Assembly: GCA_963839095.1 (NCBI GenBank)
Contig: CAWIUF010000064.1
Span: 248,001-312,000 of the forward strand
From: Palsa-504 sp963839095
GTDB lineage: Bacteria > Actinomycetota > Actinomycetes > Streptosporangiales > Streptosporangiaceae
Reading direction: 5' to 3'
Length of the DNA stretch: 64,000 nucleotides
Both the position numbers and the translations under genes were made by a program. Shown here in pieces: positions 18,366-27,300 of this stretch (positions within the stretch are counted from its first letter, which is position 1; each line of letters starts with the position of its first letter). The notes under the pieces are model-generated. The model searched no databases, had not been told where the DNA came from, and saw only the letters and a program-made list of their open reading frames with translations.

Positions 18366-18379
18366 CAGGCCAGGCTGGC
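18351..18379. terminator. Terminator hairpin spanning the stop codon
   Basis: Perfect 12-bp arms GCCAGCCTGGCC (18351-18362) and GGCCAGGCTGGC (18368-18379) around a 5-base loop that holds the TAG of the ABC gene. It lies between convergent genes and can serve both. Confidence 0.7.
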
Positions 18380-18395
18380 CCGGCCGGAGAGCGCC

Positions 18396-19118
18396 CTAGA
18401 ACGAGGCGTCGGGGTCGCCGGGGACGATGATGCCGGTCTCGTAGGCGAGGATCACGGCCTGGACCCGGTCCCGCAGGCCGAGCTTGGCCAGCAGGTTGCC
18501 CACGTGCGTCTTGACCGTCGCCTCGCTGACGAACAGGGCGGACGCGATCTCGGTGTTGCTGCCGCCGCGGGCCAGCAGCACCAGCACCTCGCGTTCCCGC
18601 GCGGTCAGCGAGGCCAGCCGGGCCGGCGAGGGCGCCGCTTCCGGCGGCCGCCGGGCGAACGCCTCGATCAGGCGGCGGGTGACGGTCGGGGCGAGCAGGG
18701 CGTTGCCCGCCGCGGCGGCACGGACGGCCGCGATCAGGTCGGCGCGGGGTGAGTCCTTGAGCAGGAAGCCGCTGGCGCCGGCCCGCAGCGCCTCGTACAC
18801 GTACTCGTCCAGGTCGAAGGTGGTCAGCATCACCACCTTGGGCGGCGTCAGGTCCGGCCCGCCGCGGGTCAGCCGCCGGGTGGCCTCGAGCCCGTCCATG
18901 CCCGGCATCCGGATGTCCATCAGCACCACGTCGGGGTGGTGCGCGTGCGCCGCGGCCAGCGCGGCCTCGCCGTTGCCGGCCTCCCCCACCACCGCGATCC
19001 CGTCCACGGTGTCCAGGATGACGCAGAACCCCGAGCGGACCAGTTCCTGATCGTCGACCACGAGCACCCGGATCGGGCTGGACGGCGCGGGCCCCTCGAT
19101 GACAGCGGGCGCCGTCAT
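18396..19118 (-). CDS. NarL/LuxR-family response regulator
   Basis: 240 residues from ATG 19118. Receiver domain residues 16-135 with acidic pair DD22-23, phosphoacceptor D68 in VLMDIRMPGMDG, switch Thr in MLTTFD and Lys in FLLKDS. The C-terminal LuxR helix-turn-helix reads LTAREREVLVLLARGGSNTE then VSEATVKTHVGNLLAKLG. Its ATG overlaps the TGA of the kinase gene upstream (ATGA), so both are translated as a pair. Target genes unknown; the divergent neighbour encodes a glycosyltransferase. Confidence 0.92.
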   Translation of the reverse strand: MTAPAVIEGPAPSSPIRVLVVDDQELVRSGFCVILDTVDGIAVVGEAGNGEAALAAAHAHHPDVVLMDIRMPGMDGLEATRRLTRGGPDLTPPKVVMLTTFDLDEYVYEALRAGASGFLLKDSPRADLIAAVRAAAAGNALLAPTVTRRLIEAFARRPPEAAPSPARLASLTAREREVLVLLARGGSNTEIASALFVSEATVKTHVGNLLAKLGLRDRVQAVILAYETGIIVPGDPDASF

Positions 19119-20347
19119 CGCGACGGCAGCCGCGCGGTCACGGCGAAGCCATCCGCCCGGTCTCCCGGGACCGGGCCGACGGTCAGGCTGCCGCCGCAGG
19201 AGGCCACCCGTTCGGCGATGCCGGCCAGGCCGAGCCCGGACCCGGTCAGCAGCGGGCCTGCCCCCGCCGGCCGGGACGGGGCGGTTCCGGCGCCGTTGCC
19301 CGGTCCCGGGGAGGGCCGGCCGGAATCGGTCACGCTCACCGTGATGTAGCCCGGCTCGTAGCAGAGCCTGACCGCGGCCCGCGACGCGTGGGCGTGCCGG
19401 ATGGTGTTCGTCAGCGCCTCCTGGACGATGCGGTACGCGGTCAGGTCCACCCCGGGCGCCAGCGCGACCGGGGTGCCCTCGACCTCGAAGTCGACCCGCA
19501 GGCCGGTGCCGCGGACCTGGTCGAGCACGTCCCCGAGTTCCCCGAGCGAAGCCGAGGGCGCGGTCTCCAGCCGGGCGGACGGGCGGCGCAGCACCCCGAG
19601 GAGCCTGCGCAGCTCCGTCAGCGCCTGCCGGGCGGTGTCGCCGATGACCTCCACCGACCGCCGCGCCTGGTCCGGGCGGCCCGGTAGCAGCGAGCTGGCT
19701 GCCTCCGCCTGGACCGCGATCAGGCTCACGTGGTGGGCGACGACGTCGTGCAGCTCGCGGGCGATCCGGATCCGCTCGCGCTCGGCGGCCTGCGAGGACT
19801 GGCGGTCGAGCTCGGCCTCGGCCCGGTCGGCCCGGCTCTGCGCGGCCTCGATGCTGGCCCGCTTGGCCCGGCTGAGCAGGCCCGCCGCCGTGGCGGTAAG
19901 GAAGATCATGAGCTGGAAGATGGTGTCGTAGGGCTGGTGATGACCCGGCGCGGCCTGCGAGATCCCGATGGCCGCCGCCACCACCCCGAAGCTGACCCAG
20001 CGCCAGGCCGCGCTGCGCCGGTCCATGACCGTGTAGAGCGCGATGGCCGGGCCGAGCGGGAAGGGCGCGAACCCGAACCCGATCTGGTCGTAGGCCACCC
20101 GCGTGCCCCCGATGACAAGGGCGACCCCGATAGGCAGCTGACGGCGCCAGGCCAGCGGCAGGCCCTGGGCGGCCACCAGCGTGAGCGCCAGCCACAGCGG
20201 GTGCAGGTGGGACCGGTACGGCAGCAGCGAGACCACGTTGACGACGGCCAGGGCGACGCCGAGGCCCAGGTCCTGGACGAGCTCCTGACGCCGCGGCGGG
20301 AGCGCGGCCAGCCGCGCGACCAGTGGCTGCGGGAACCTGGCCGACAT
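19115..20347 (-). CDS. Sensor histidine kinase, HisKA_3 type
   Basis: 410 residues from ATG 20347. Four or five membrane segments in residues 25-160 with very short loops and no large extracellular domain, a linker coiled coil (about 160-192), the phosphoacceptor helix RIRIARELHDVVAHHVSLI with H200, and the HATPase domain with N-box QEALTNTIRHA and G-box GSGLGLAGIAERV. Partner of the response regulator immediately downstream. Membrane-embedded sensing suggests lipid, antibiotic or envelope stress as the signal; inferred from architecture only. Confidence 0.9.
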   Translation of the reverse strand: MSARFPQPLVARLAALPPRRQELVQDLGLGVALAVVNVVSLLPYRSHLHPLWLALTLVAAQGLPLAWRRQLPIGVALVIGGTRVAYDQIGFGFAPFPLGPAIALYTVMDRRSAAWRWVSFGVVAAAIGISQAAPGHHQPYDTIFQLMIFLTATAAGLLSRAKRASIEAAQSRADRAEAELDRQSSQAAERERIRIARELHDVVAHHVSLIAVQAEAASSLLPGRPDQARRSVEVIGDTARQALTELRRLLGVLRRPSARLETAPSASLGELGDVLDQVRGTGLRVDFEVEGTPVALAPGVDLTAYRIVQEALTNTIRHAHASRAAVRLCYEPGYITVSVTDSGRPSPGPGNGAGTAPSRPAGAGPLLTGSGLGLAGIAERVASCGGSLTVGPVPGDRADGFAVTARLPSR

Positions 20348-20528
20348 CACGACCCGATGGTACGGCGCGCTGCCCTTCCGGGGGATCCCCCGGAAGGCGG
20401 AACCGGCCACTGCGACCGCAGGCGGAGCCGGAGCCTCCCCGGGGCCAGCTCCTGCCCCGCCGGGACGAGCCGGGAGTTCGCCCGGCCGCCCGATGTGCCG
20501 GGGCGCCCGGCCCGGCGAGCATGGCGGC

Positions 20529-22108
20529 ATGGACACAACCACGAGAACCCACCCCGTTCGGTCCGTGCCGGCCGGACCCGGTGCCGCGGGGGCGGCCCGG
20601 CCGGTGCGGACGCCCTGGGCCTGGATCGTGCTGATCGCCGCGGCGGCGATGGCCGTCGAGCTGGCGGTCAGCGCGCGCTACGGCTACGTGCGGGACGAGC
20701 TGTACTTCCTGTCGGCCGGGCAGCACCTGGCGTTCGGCTACGTCGACCAGCCGCCGCTGACCCCGCTGCTGGCCCGGGCCGGCGCGGCGCTGACCGGGAA
20801 CACCCTGGCCGGCTTCCGGGTCCTGCCCGCGCTCGCCCTCGGCGCGCTCGTCGTGATGACGGCCATGATGAGCGGCCGGCTCGGGCCGGCCGGACCGGCC
20901 AGGTGCTGGCCGCGCTGGCCGCCGCGACCTGCGGGGAGTACCTGGGCGCCATGCACGAGCTGACCACCACCACGCCGGACTTCGTGTTCTGGGCGGCGAC
21001 GCTGCTCCTGGTCATGAAGCTGCTGGCCAGTCAGGACCCGCGCTGGTGGGTGGCCATCGGCGGCTGCGCCGGGCTGGCCAGCGAGGCCAAGTGGAACATC
21101 GCCTTCCTGCTGGCCGCGCTGGCGGCCGGCTTCGCGCTCACCGGCGCGCGCCGCCTGCTGCGCAGCCGCTACCTGCTGATCGGCGGCCTGATCGCCGCGG
21201 CCCTGGCGGCGCCGGACCTGATCTGGCAGGCCGCGCACGGCTGGCCCGGCCTGGAGGTGTTCCGCGTGCTGCAGACCGAGGCCGGGCACAACCGGCTGGG
21301 CTACTGGCCCGCGCAGGTCTTCTACACCGGCGTGGTGCTCACTCCGCTGTGGGTGGCCGGGGCCGTATGGTCGCTGCGCAGCGCGGCGGCCCGGCCCTTC
21401 CGCCCGGTGGCGATCGCCTGCGTGACGGCGATCACGCTGCAGTTCATCCTGGGCGGCAAGGCGTATTACGCTGGCGCCGCGTTCACCTTCCTGCTCGCAG
21501 CCGGCTGCGTCCCGCTCGAGCGGCGTCTCGAGCGCCGCCGCGCGCGCCAGGCTGACAGCCCGGCGCGGGCGGCCCGCCGGATCACGCCCGCCTGCTGGGT
21601 TGCGGCGGCGATGGTGGCCGGCGCGGCGCTCGGCGCGCCGGTGGCGCTGCCCGTCCTGCCGGCCCGGGCGCTGCACGTCGTCCCGCTGCAGAAGATCAAC
21701 TACGACCTCGGCGAGGAGATCGGCTGGCCGTCCCTGGTGGCCCTGGTCGCCCGCGAGTACCGTGCGCTCCCGGCCGCGCAGCGGGCCCGGACCACGATCC
21801 TGACCGGCAACTACGGCGAAGCGGGGGCGATCGGCCGCTACGGCCCGGGAGACGGCCTGCCGCAGGCCTACAGCGGCGCCAACAACTTCTGGCTCTGGGG
21901 TCCGCCGCCCGCCGCCGACTCCGCGGTCATCGCGGTGGACGTCGACCCGGCACTGCTCCGCCGCGAGTTCGCCGGGGTCCGCCGGGTCGCCACGTTCTGG
22001 AACGGGCTCGGCGTCGCCGACGACGAGCAGGGCGTCCCCGTCTTCCTCGCCACCGGCCTGAGGTCCTCGTGGGCGCGGGCCTGGCCCGCCTTCCGTGCTT
22101 ACGGGTGA
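20529..22108 (+). CDS. GT39/PMT-family membrane glycosyltransferase, one frameshift
   Basis: About 526 residues from ATG 20529. First segment after a basic N-terminus, then YVRDELYFLSAGQHLAFGYVDQPPLTPLL, which carries the catalytic Asp-Glu of the PMT_2/ArnT superfamily. A base is missing around 20895; the next frame continues QVLAALAAATCGEYLGAMHELTTTTPDF and runs through about eight more membrane segments to TGA 22108. These proteins move a sugar from a polyprenyl phosphate donor to a protein or envelope acceptor on the outer face. Divergent from the two-component system, with 180 bases between them. Confidence 0.8.
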
Positions 22109-22118
22109 TCCGCCCTCG

Positions 22119-22164
22119 GGCCGGCCCGGCCCGGGGCCCGGCCCGGCGTGCGGCCGGGCCGGCC
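22119..22164 (+). terminator. GC-rich hairpin after the GT39 gene
   Basis: 13-bp perfect arms GGCCGGCCCGGCC (22119-22131) and GGCCGGGCCGGCC (22152-22164), starting 10 bases past the stop. Acts as a probable terminator ahead of the next gene. Confidence 0.6.
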
Positions 22165-22185
22165 GCCCGCGTACCCTATGTGCTC

Positions 22186-22587
22186 ATGAGACCAGGGGTC
22201 ATGCGCCGGCCGAAGCCGAGCAGTGAGGCGGAGCAGCAGCACCAGGCCGACGTGGCACTGTCCGGCCGTCGCGGCGAGCTGCTCGATGCCGCCCGCGAGG
22301 CGGAGGGCAAGTTCCGGCAGGCTCAGGCCCGGAACGCCCCGGACGCCGAGGTGCGCCGCCTGGCCGAGGACCTCGACGCCGCGCTCACCGGGGCCATGCG
22401 GGCCGCCTACGCCGCGCAGCGGGCGGAGATCGGCCCGCGCGGCTACGACGACCGCATCTTCCGCCGCAAGGCGATGGCCACGCCCAAGGTGCATGCCCTC
22501 ACCGCGGAGGCCGAGCACCTGCTCACGCTGCGGGAGACCCACCGCCTGAACGGCATCCCCGCCGTCGCGTTCGACCCGGCTCCGTAG
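22186..22587 (+). CDS. Hypothetical helical protein
   Basis: 133 residues from ATG 22186, mostly charged helix (EAEGKFRQAQARNAPDAE, RRLAEDLDAALTGAMRAAYAAQR). Cytoplasmic. A -10-like TACCCT (22172-22177) sits 8 bases ahead of the ATG, so the message may be leaderless; GTG 22180 is the alternative. No family recognised. Confidence 0.55.
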   Translation: MRPGVMRRPKPSSEAEQQHQADVALSGRRGELLDAAREAEGKFRQAQARNAPDAEVRRLAEDLDAALTGAMRAAYAAQRAEIGPRGYDDRIFRRKAMATPKVHALTAEAEHLLTLRETHRLNGIPAVAFDPAP

Positions 22588-23036
22588 CCCTCCCGGGCAA
22601 CTCCCGTCCCGGTGGCCTTTCCCGGCCGCCAGCCGAGGCGTACACCGGGTTCCAGCCGCCCGCCCGGTCTGGCTATACCGCGGGCCCGCACCCTGTGGCG
22701 TGCGGTAGCCTGGCGAGCGTACCCGGCCTGAGGCCGGGCAGCGCGGTGCGCGAGCCGGGCGCCGATGGCCGCACGTAAGCGAATTCAGAGGTTTTCGCGG
22801 TGAACCATCGGGCAGGCGTCGACGTCTCCACAGTAGGCGGCAACCAAGCTAGGGCAGGTCGCCTACAGGGGTGTACATATAGCAATCGATTGCTGCGGTA
22901 TGCGTGTCGCTTGCGCCGCGCGCCGCGAAGGGGCACAGTTGGTCTAGGCCAATGTTTTGCTCAACACGGCAGCTAAAATTGAAAGTAACAATTCGTAGTT
23001 AGAAAGTGTCAGTTGGTAACTAGGGGAAACCTACAC
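22588..23036. other. Gene-free stretch with falling GC and a perfect palindrome
   Basis: About 450 bases without a convincing gene. The right half (22860-23036) is clearly AT-richer than anything nearby. A perfect 14-bp palindrome AGCAATCGATTGCT lies at 22881-22894, looking like an operator for a dimeric repressor. Several possible -10 boxes occur in 22940-23010. This is best read as a long regulatory leader for the small genes that follow. Confidence 0.45.
22881..22894. promoter_or_regulatory. Perfect palindrome AGCAATCGATTGCT, candidate operator
   Basis: The 14 bases equal their own complement. LacI-family operators have such spacer-free central-CG palindromes. Located 140 bases ahead of the 28-codon leader frame. 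Confidence 0.4.
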
Positions 23037-23123
23037 ATGGCGAGTGGAAAAACGATCAGCATGAGCCATGGGAGCGCTCACATTACCTGCGGCACACTGA
23101 AATCAACCGAGCACGAACGATGA
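23037..23123 (+). CDS. 28-residue leader peptide candidate ahead of DUF5999
   Basis: ATG 23037, preceded by AGGGGA about 9 bases away, encodes 28 residues (MASGKTISMSHGSAHITCG then TLKSTEHER). Its TGA overlaps an ATG (ATGA at 23120-23123) that is in frame with the DUF5999 gene, so ribosomes finishing here could feed the next gene. Not similar to any peptide I know. The ribosome site, the stop-start overlap and the lower-GC surroundings support it; a chance frame is possible. Confidence 0.35.
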   Translation: MASGKTISMSHGSAHITCGTLKSTEHER

Positions 23124-23143
23124 AACAGCCAGGAGGCACGGAT

Positions 23144-23395
23144 ATGTGCCCACACACGCCGCCTTGTCCGGCACCTTCGGCGCCGGATCGCGAAGCGGCG
23201 CACACCATCGTCAGCCACCCTGAGCAAGGCTGGAGCTTGCTCTGCAACGGCGTGGTGATCTTCGATGACACCGGGGAACTCCTGCCGGACGGCGCGTGCA
23301 TCGCACCGCACCGGCCGACCGACCTCGCTGCCTTCGATCGTCCCCGCACCGTAGGCGCGGCCCTGGGACACGACGGGCAAGCTCCCGCCGCCTGA
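23144..23395 (+). CDS. DUF5999 family small protein
   Basis: 83 residues from ATG 23144, with an AGGAGG ribosome site 8 bases ahead. The sequence MCPHTPPCPAPSAPDREAAHTI then EQGWSLLCNGVVIFDDTGELLPDG matches the actinobacterial DUF5999 family almost end to end, including the N-terminal CxxxxxC pair. The function is unknown. An upstream ATG at 23120 in the same frame overlaps the leader frame stop. Confidence 0.85.
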   Translation: MCPHTPPCPAPSAPDREAAHTIVSHPEQGWSLLCNGVVIFDDTGELLPDGACIAPHRPTDLAAFDRPRTVGAALGHDGQAPAA

Positions 23396-23490
23396 TCCCC
23401 TGACCTGGCATTTCGCGGGAAGACCCGGAATGCCCAGACTGACGACTCTCTTCTTACCGCCGGCCAGCCCGGCGCCGTCGGCACCGCCCG

Positions 23491-23527
23491 GGCGGAATCG
23501 TTACAAACCCGGCGGAATCGTTACAAA
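23491..23527. repeat. Two tandem 17-bp units
   Basis: GGCGGAATCGTTACAAA occurs at 23491-23507 and again at 23511-23527, a 20-base period. The second unit contains the stop codon of the hydrolase gene, so the repeat looks like a small local duplication of that gene end. Confidence 0.7.
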
Positions 23528-24210
23528 ACGGTGGGCAGCCATCCGGCGATGACGGCGACGATGATCGCGCGATGACCCTTCAGGGCATGCGTCTCCCCCG
23601 GCACCACCACCACCCGGTCCGCCGCTGAGGTCCCGGGAATCCCGAACGGGTCGCGTTCCCCGCTCACCACCAGCACCCGCGCCCCGCCCGCGCGCGCCAT
23701 GCGCAGCTCATCGCCCCGGTCCGGGGCCGTCGCTCGCAGCGGCGGACGGAGCGGGAACGCCAGCGCGATCACGGCCCGGGCGCCCACCGCGGCGGCGGTC
23801 CGGCAGGCCACCCGCGCGCCGTTGCTTCTTCCGCCCTGGACCAGCGGGACCCCCGGCGCCAGTTCCCGCAGCGCGCTCACCACCTCGGCCCAGGCCGCGT
23901 CCTGGCGCTCGGGCGAACCGGGAGCCCGGGCACCCCTGACCCGGTACGGCTGGGTGACCCGCGCGACCAGCCCGCCCAGTCGCAGCCCGGCATCGCGGGC
24001 CGCCAGCAGGTCCGGCGCCGCGGCGGAGCCGCCCGCACCGTGGGTGAGCACGAGCAGGAACCGCGGCGCCCTGGTGTCGCCGACAGTGCCGTCGCTGGCT
24101 GGGCTGCCGCTGGCTGGGCTGCCGCCGGCGTGGCCATCACGGGACGGAGGGGCGCCGTCGAGTTCGACCTCGGCGATCCCGCCCTCGGTTTGGATCTGCA
24201 CGGGCTCCAT
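23521..24210 (-). CDS. Alpha/beta-hydrolase family protein (dienelactone-hydrolase-like)
   Basis: 229 residues. The oxyanion segment LVLTHGAGGSAAAPDL follows a disordered Ser/Gly stretch with near-repeats (GGSPASGSPASDG). The nucleophile position is VQGGRSNGARVACR, a GRSNG elbow with Ser, followed by VVSGERDPFG with the acid Asp and PGETHALKGH with the catalytic His. Matches the small KANL3/Tex30-like hydrolases widespread in bacteria. Substrate unknown. Ends inside the 20-base tandem repeat. Confidence 0.8.
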   Translation of the reverse strand: MEPVQIQTEGGIAEVELDGAPPSRDGHAGGSPASGSPASDGTVGDTRAPRFLLVLTHGAGGSAAAPDLLAARDAGLRLGGLVARVTQPYRVRGARAPGSPERQDAAWAEVVSALRELAPGVPLVQGGRSNGARVACRTAAAVGARAVIALAFPLRPPLRATAPDRGDELRMARAGGARVLVVSGERDPFGIPGTSAADRVVVVPGETHALKGHRAIIVAVIAGWLPTVL

Positions 24211-24228
24211 TGTGCTGGAGCCCGTGAC

Positions 24229-27078
24229 CTAGAGGAGCTTGGACAGGAACTGGCCGGTGTAGCTTTCCTCGACGGTGGCGATCTTCTCGGGCGGCCCGGT
24301 GGCGACGATCGCGCCGCCGCCCGCGCCGCCTTCGGGACCGAGGTCGATCACCCAGTCGGCCGTCTTGATGACGTCGAGGTTGTGCTCGATCACGATGACC
24401 GTGTTACCCGTTTCCACCAGCCGGGTGAGCACGCCGAGCAGCTTGCGGATGTCCTCGAAGTGCAGGCCGGTGGTCGGCTCGTCCAGCACGTAGATGGTCC
24501 GCCCGGTGGCGCGGCGCTGCAGTTCCGAGGCGAGCTTGACCCGCTGCGCCTCGCCGCCGGACAGGGTCGGGGCGGGCTGGCCCAGCCGGACGTAGCCCAG
24601 GCCCACGTCGACCAGCGTCTTCAGGTGCCGGTGGATGGCCGGCACCGGCTCGAAGAAAACGGCCGCCTCCTCGATCGGCATGTCGAGGACCTCGGCGATC
24701 GTCTTGCCCTTGTAGTGCACCTGCAGGGTGTCGGTGTTGTACCGGGCCCCGTGGCAGACCTCGCACGGCACGTACACGTCGGGCAGGAACTGCATCTCGA
24801 TCTTGATCGTGCCGTCGCCCGAGCAGGCCTCGCACCGGCCGCCCTTGACGTTGAACGAGAACCGGCCCGGCTGGTAGCCGCGGACCTTGGCCTCGGTGGT
24901 CGCCGCGAACAGCTTCCTGACGTGGTCGAACACGCCGGTGTAGGTGGCCGGGTTGGACCGGGGCGTCCGCCCGATCGGCCCCTGGTCGACGTGCACCACC
25001 TTGTCCAGGTGCTGGATGCCGGTGATCCGGGTGTGCTTGCCCGGCACCGTGCGCGCGCCGTTCAGCTCGCGGGCCAGGGCCTTGTACAGGATGTCATTGA
25101 CCAGCGTCGACTTACCCGAGCCGGATACCCCGGTGACCGCCACCAGGCAGCCCAGCGGGAACGTCACGTCGACCCCGCGCAGGTTGTGCTCGCTCGCGCC
25201 CTTGACCGCGATCTCACGGCTCTTGTCGCGCTTGCGGCGGACGGCGGGCACGCCGATGGACTCCCGGCCGGACAGGTACGCGCCGGTCAGCGACTCGGGA
25301 TTGGCCAGCAGCTCCTCGACGGTGCCGGAGACCACGATGTTGCCGCCGTGCTCGCCCGCGCGCGGCCCGATGTCCACGATCCAGTCCGCGGCCCGGATGG
25401 TGTCCTCGTCGTGTTCCACGACGATCAGCGTGTTCCCGAGGTTGCGCAGCCGCAGCAGCGTCTCCAGCAGCCGGTGGTTGTCCCGCTGGTGCAGCCCGAT
25501 GGACGGCTCGTCCAGCACGTAGAGCACCCCGACCAGGCCGGAGCCGATCTGGGTGGCGAGCCTGATCCGCTGCGCCTCGCCGCCGGCCAGCGTGGCCGAG
25601 GCCCGGTCCAGCGTCAGGTAATCGAGCCCGACGTCGAGCAGGAAGCCCATCCGGGCGTTGACTTCCTTCACGATCCGCTGGGCGATCTGCTGGTCCCGGT
25701 CGGACAGCTCCAGGGTGAGCAGCAGCTTGGCCAGCTCGCCGATGGGCAGCGCGCACATCTCGGCGATCGAGCGGCCGTCCACCGTCACCGCCAGCGACAC
25801 CGGCTTGAGCCGGGCGCCATGGCAGGACGGGCAGGGCACCTCGCGCATGTAGCCGGCGAACTTCTCCCGGCTGGAGTCCGATTCCGCCTCGGCGTGCCGC
25901 CGCTCGACCCAGGGGATCACGCCCTCGAACGTCGTGTAGTACGAGCGCTCCCGGCCGTACCGGTTCTTGTACCGGACGTGGACCTGCAGGTCGTAGCCGC
26001 GCAGCAGGGCCTGCCGGGCCTTGGCCGGCAGCTTGGCCCAGGGCGTGTCCAGGCGGAAACCGACGGTCTCGGCCAGGGCCTGGATCAGCCGGTCGAAGTA
26101 ATCGCTGGTGTGCCCGCTGCTCCACGGCGCGAGCGCGCCCTCGGCGAGCGACTTGGACTCGTCCGGCACGATCAGCTCGGGGTCGACCTCGAGCTTGGTC
26201 CCGAGGCCGGTGCAGTCCGGGCAGGCCCCCCACGGCGAGTTGAACGAGAACGAGCGCGGCTCGAGCTCGTCGAACGACAGGTCGTCGTACAGGCAGGCCA
26301 GGTGCTCGGAGTACATCCGCTCGCGGTGCGGGTCGGTGTCCGGCAGGTCGACGAAGTCGAGCACCACCACGCCGCCGGACAGGCCGAGCGCGGTCTCCAC
26401 CGAGTCGGTCAGCCGCCGCCGGGCGGTGTCCTTCACCGCGAGCCGGTCGACGATCACCTCGATGTCGTGCTTCTCGTACTTCTTCAGCGCGGGCAGCTGG
26501 CCGGCCAGCGCCTCGTCCAGGCGCACGATCGTGCCGTCGACCCGGGCCCGCGAGTATCCCTTGGTCTGCAGCTCCCTGAGCAGCTCGCCGTACTCGCCCT
26601 TGCGCCCGCGCACCACCGGGGCGAGCACCTGGAACCGGATGCCGTCCTCGAGCTCGAGCACCCGGTCCACGATCTGCTGCGGGGCCTGCCGGGCGATCGG
26701 GCGGCCGCAGATCGGGCAGTGCGGCTTGCCGATCCGGGCGTAGAGCAGCCGCAGGTAGTCGTACACCTCGGTGATCGTGCCGACGGTCGACCGGGGGTTG
26801 CGGCTGGCAGACTTCTGGTCGATGGACACGGCCGGGGAGAGCCCGTCGATGAAGTCCACGTCGGGCTTGTCCATCTGGCCGAGGAACTGGCGCGCGTAGG
26901 CCGACAGCGATTCGACGTACCGGCGCTGGCCCTCCGCGAAGATGGTGTCGAAGGCCAGGCTGGACTTGCCCGAGCCGGACAGCCCGGTGAACACGATCAT
27001 GGCGTCGCGCGGCAGGTCGAGCGAGACATCCTTCAGGTTGTGCTCGCGGGCGCCGCGAACGACTAGCCGGTCAGCCAC
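24229..27078 (-). CDS. uvrA: UvrABC excinuclease subunit A
   Basis: 949 residues, full length, GTG start (27076-27078). N-terminal ATPase: ARE(H)NLKDVSLDLPRD then Walker A GLSGSGKSS (32-40) and FAEGQRRYVESLSAYARQFLGQM. Zinc module 1 with CPICGRPI, signature/insertion domain, then the second Walker A GVSGSGKSTL near 645 and the C-terminal zinc finger CEACSGDGTIKIEM then CEVCHGARY. ABC signatures LAGGEAQRIRLA and LSGGEAQRVKLA both intact. It scans DNA for bulky lesions and loads UvrB. No clear LexA-type box was seen in the 220 bases upstream. Located beside an MBL-fold gene as in many actinomycetes. Confidence 0.97.
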   Translation of the reverse strand: MADRLVVRGAREHNLKDVSLDLPRDAMIVFTGLSGSGKSSLAFDTIFAEGQRRYVESLSAYARQFLGQMDKPDVDFIDGLSPAVSIDQKSASRNPRSTVGTITEVYDYLRLLYARIGKPHCPICGRPIARQAPQQIVDRVLELEDGIRFQVLAPVVRGRKGEYGELLRELQTKGYSRARVDGTIVRLDEALAGQLPALKKYEKHDIEVIVDRLAVKDTARRRLTDSVETALGLSGGVVVLDFVDLPDTDPHRERMYSEHLACLYDDLSFDELEPRSFSFNSPWGACPDCTGLGTKLEVDPELIVPDESKSLAEGALAPWSSGHTSDYFDRLIQALAETVGFRLDTPWAKLPAKARQALLRGYDLQVHVRYKNRYGRERSYYTTFEGVIPWVERRHAEAESDSSREKFAGYMREVPCPSCHGARLKPVSLAVTVDGRSIAEMCALPIGELAKLLLTLELSDRDQQIAQRIVKEVNARMGFLLDVGLDYLTLDRASATLAGGEAQRIRLATQIGSGLVGVLYVLDEPSIGLHQRDNHRLLETLLRLRNLGNTLIVVEHDEDTIRAADWIVDIGPRAGEHGGNIVVSGTVEELLANPESLTGAYLSGRESIGVPAVRRKRDKSREIAVKGASEHNLRGVDVTFPLGCLVAVTGVSGSGKSTLVNDILYKALARELNGARTVPGKHTRITGIQHLDKVVHVDQGPIGRTPRSNPATYTGVFDHVRKLFAATTEAKVRGYQPGRFSFNVKGGRCEACSGDGTIKIEMQFLPDVYVPCEVCHGARYNTDTLQVHYKGKTIAEVLDMPIEEAAVFFEPVPAIHRHLKTLVDVGLGYVRLGQPAPTLSGGEAQRVKLASELQRRATGRTIYVLDEPTTGLHFEDIRKLLGVLTRLVETGNTVIVIEHNLDVIKTADWVIDLGPEGGAGGGAIVATGPPEKIATVEESYTGQFLSKLL

Positions 27079-27300
27079 TGCGCCTCTGCTCTCTTAGGGT
27101 TCGTGAAGTGCACGGACGGGTCGCTTGGCGATGGTAGCCGGGGGGTCTGACATTTTGAGGACTCCGCATCCGGCGGAACACAAGCGCCGCACTTATGTGA
27201 GCGCTCAGCCAGCCGCCGTTATGCCCGCCCCCGCTACCTTCCACGATAGCGAAGCCGGGCCGGATACGCCCGCGGGTCGCCGCTTTTTTCGAGTGACGGT

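Noticed and set aside
24040..27066. A very long open frame opposite uvrA, and similar ones opposite the ABC genes (14716-16461, 16164-18338)
   Set aside because: They mirror a certain gene, have no family-like motifs and follow from GC-rich codon third positions.
27079..27300. LexA box upstream of uvrA
   Set aside because: Only a single CGAAC half-site was seen; no palindromic GAAC-N4-GTTC site.
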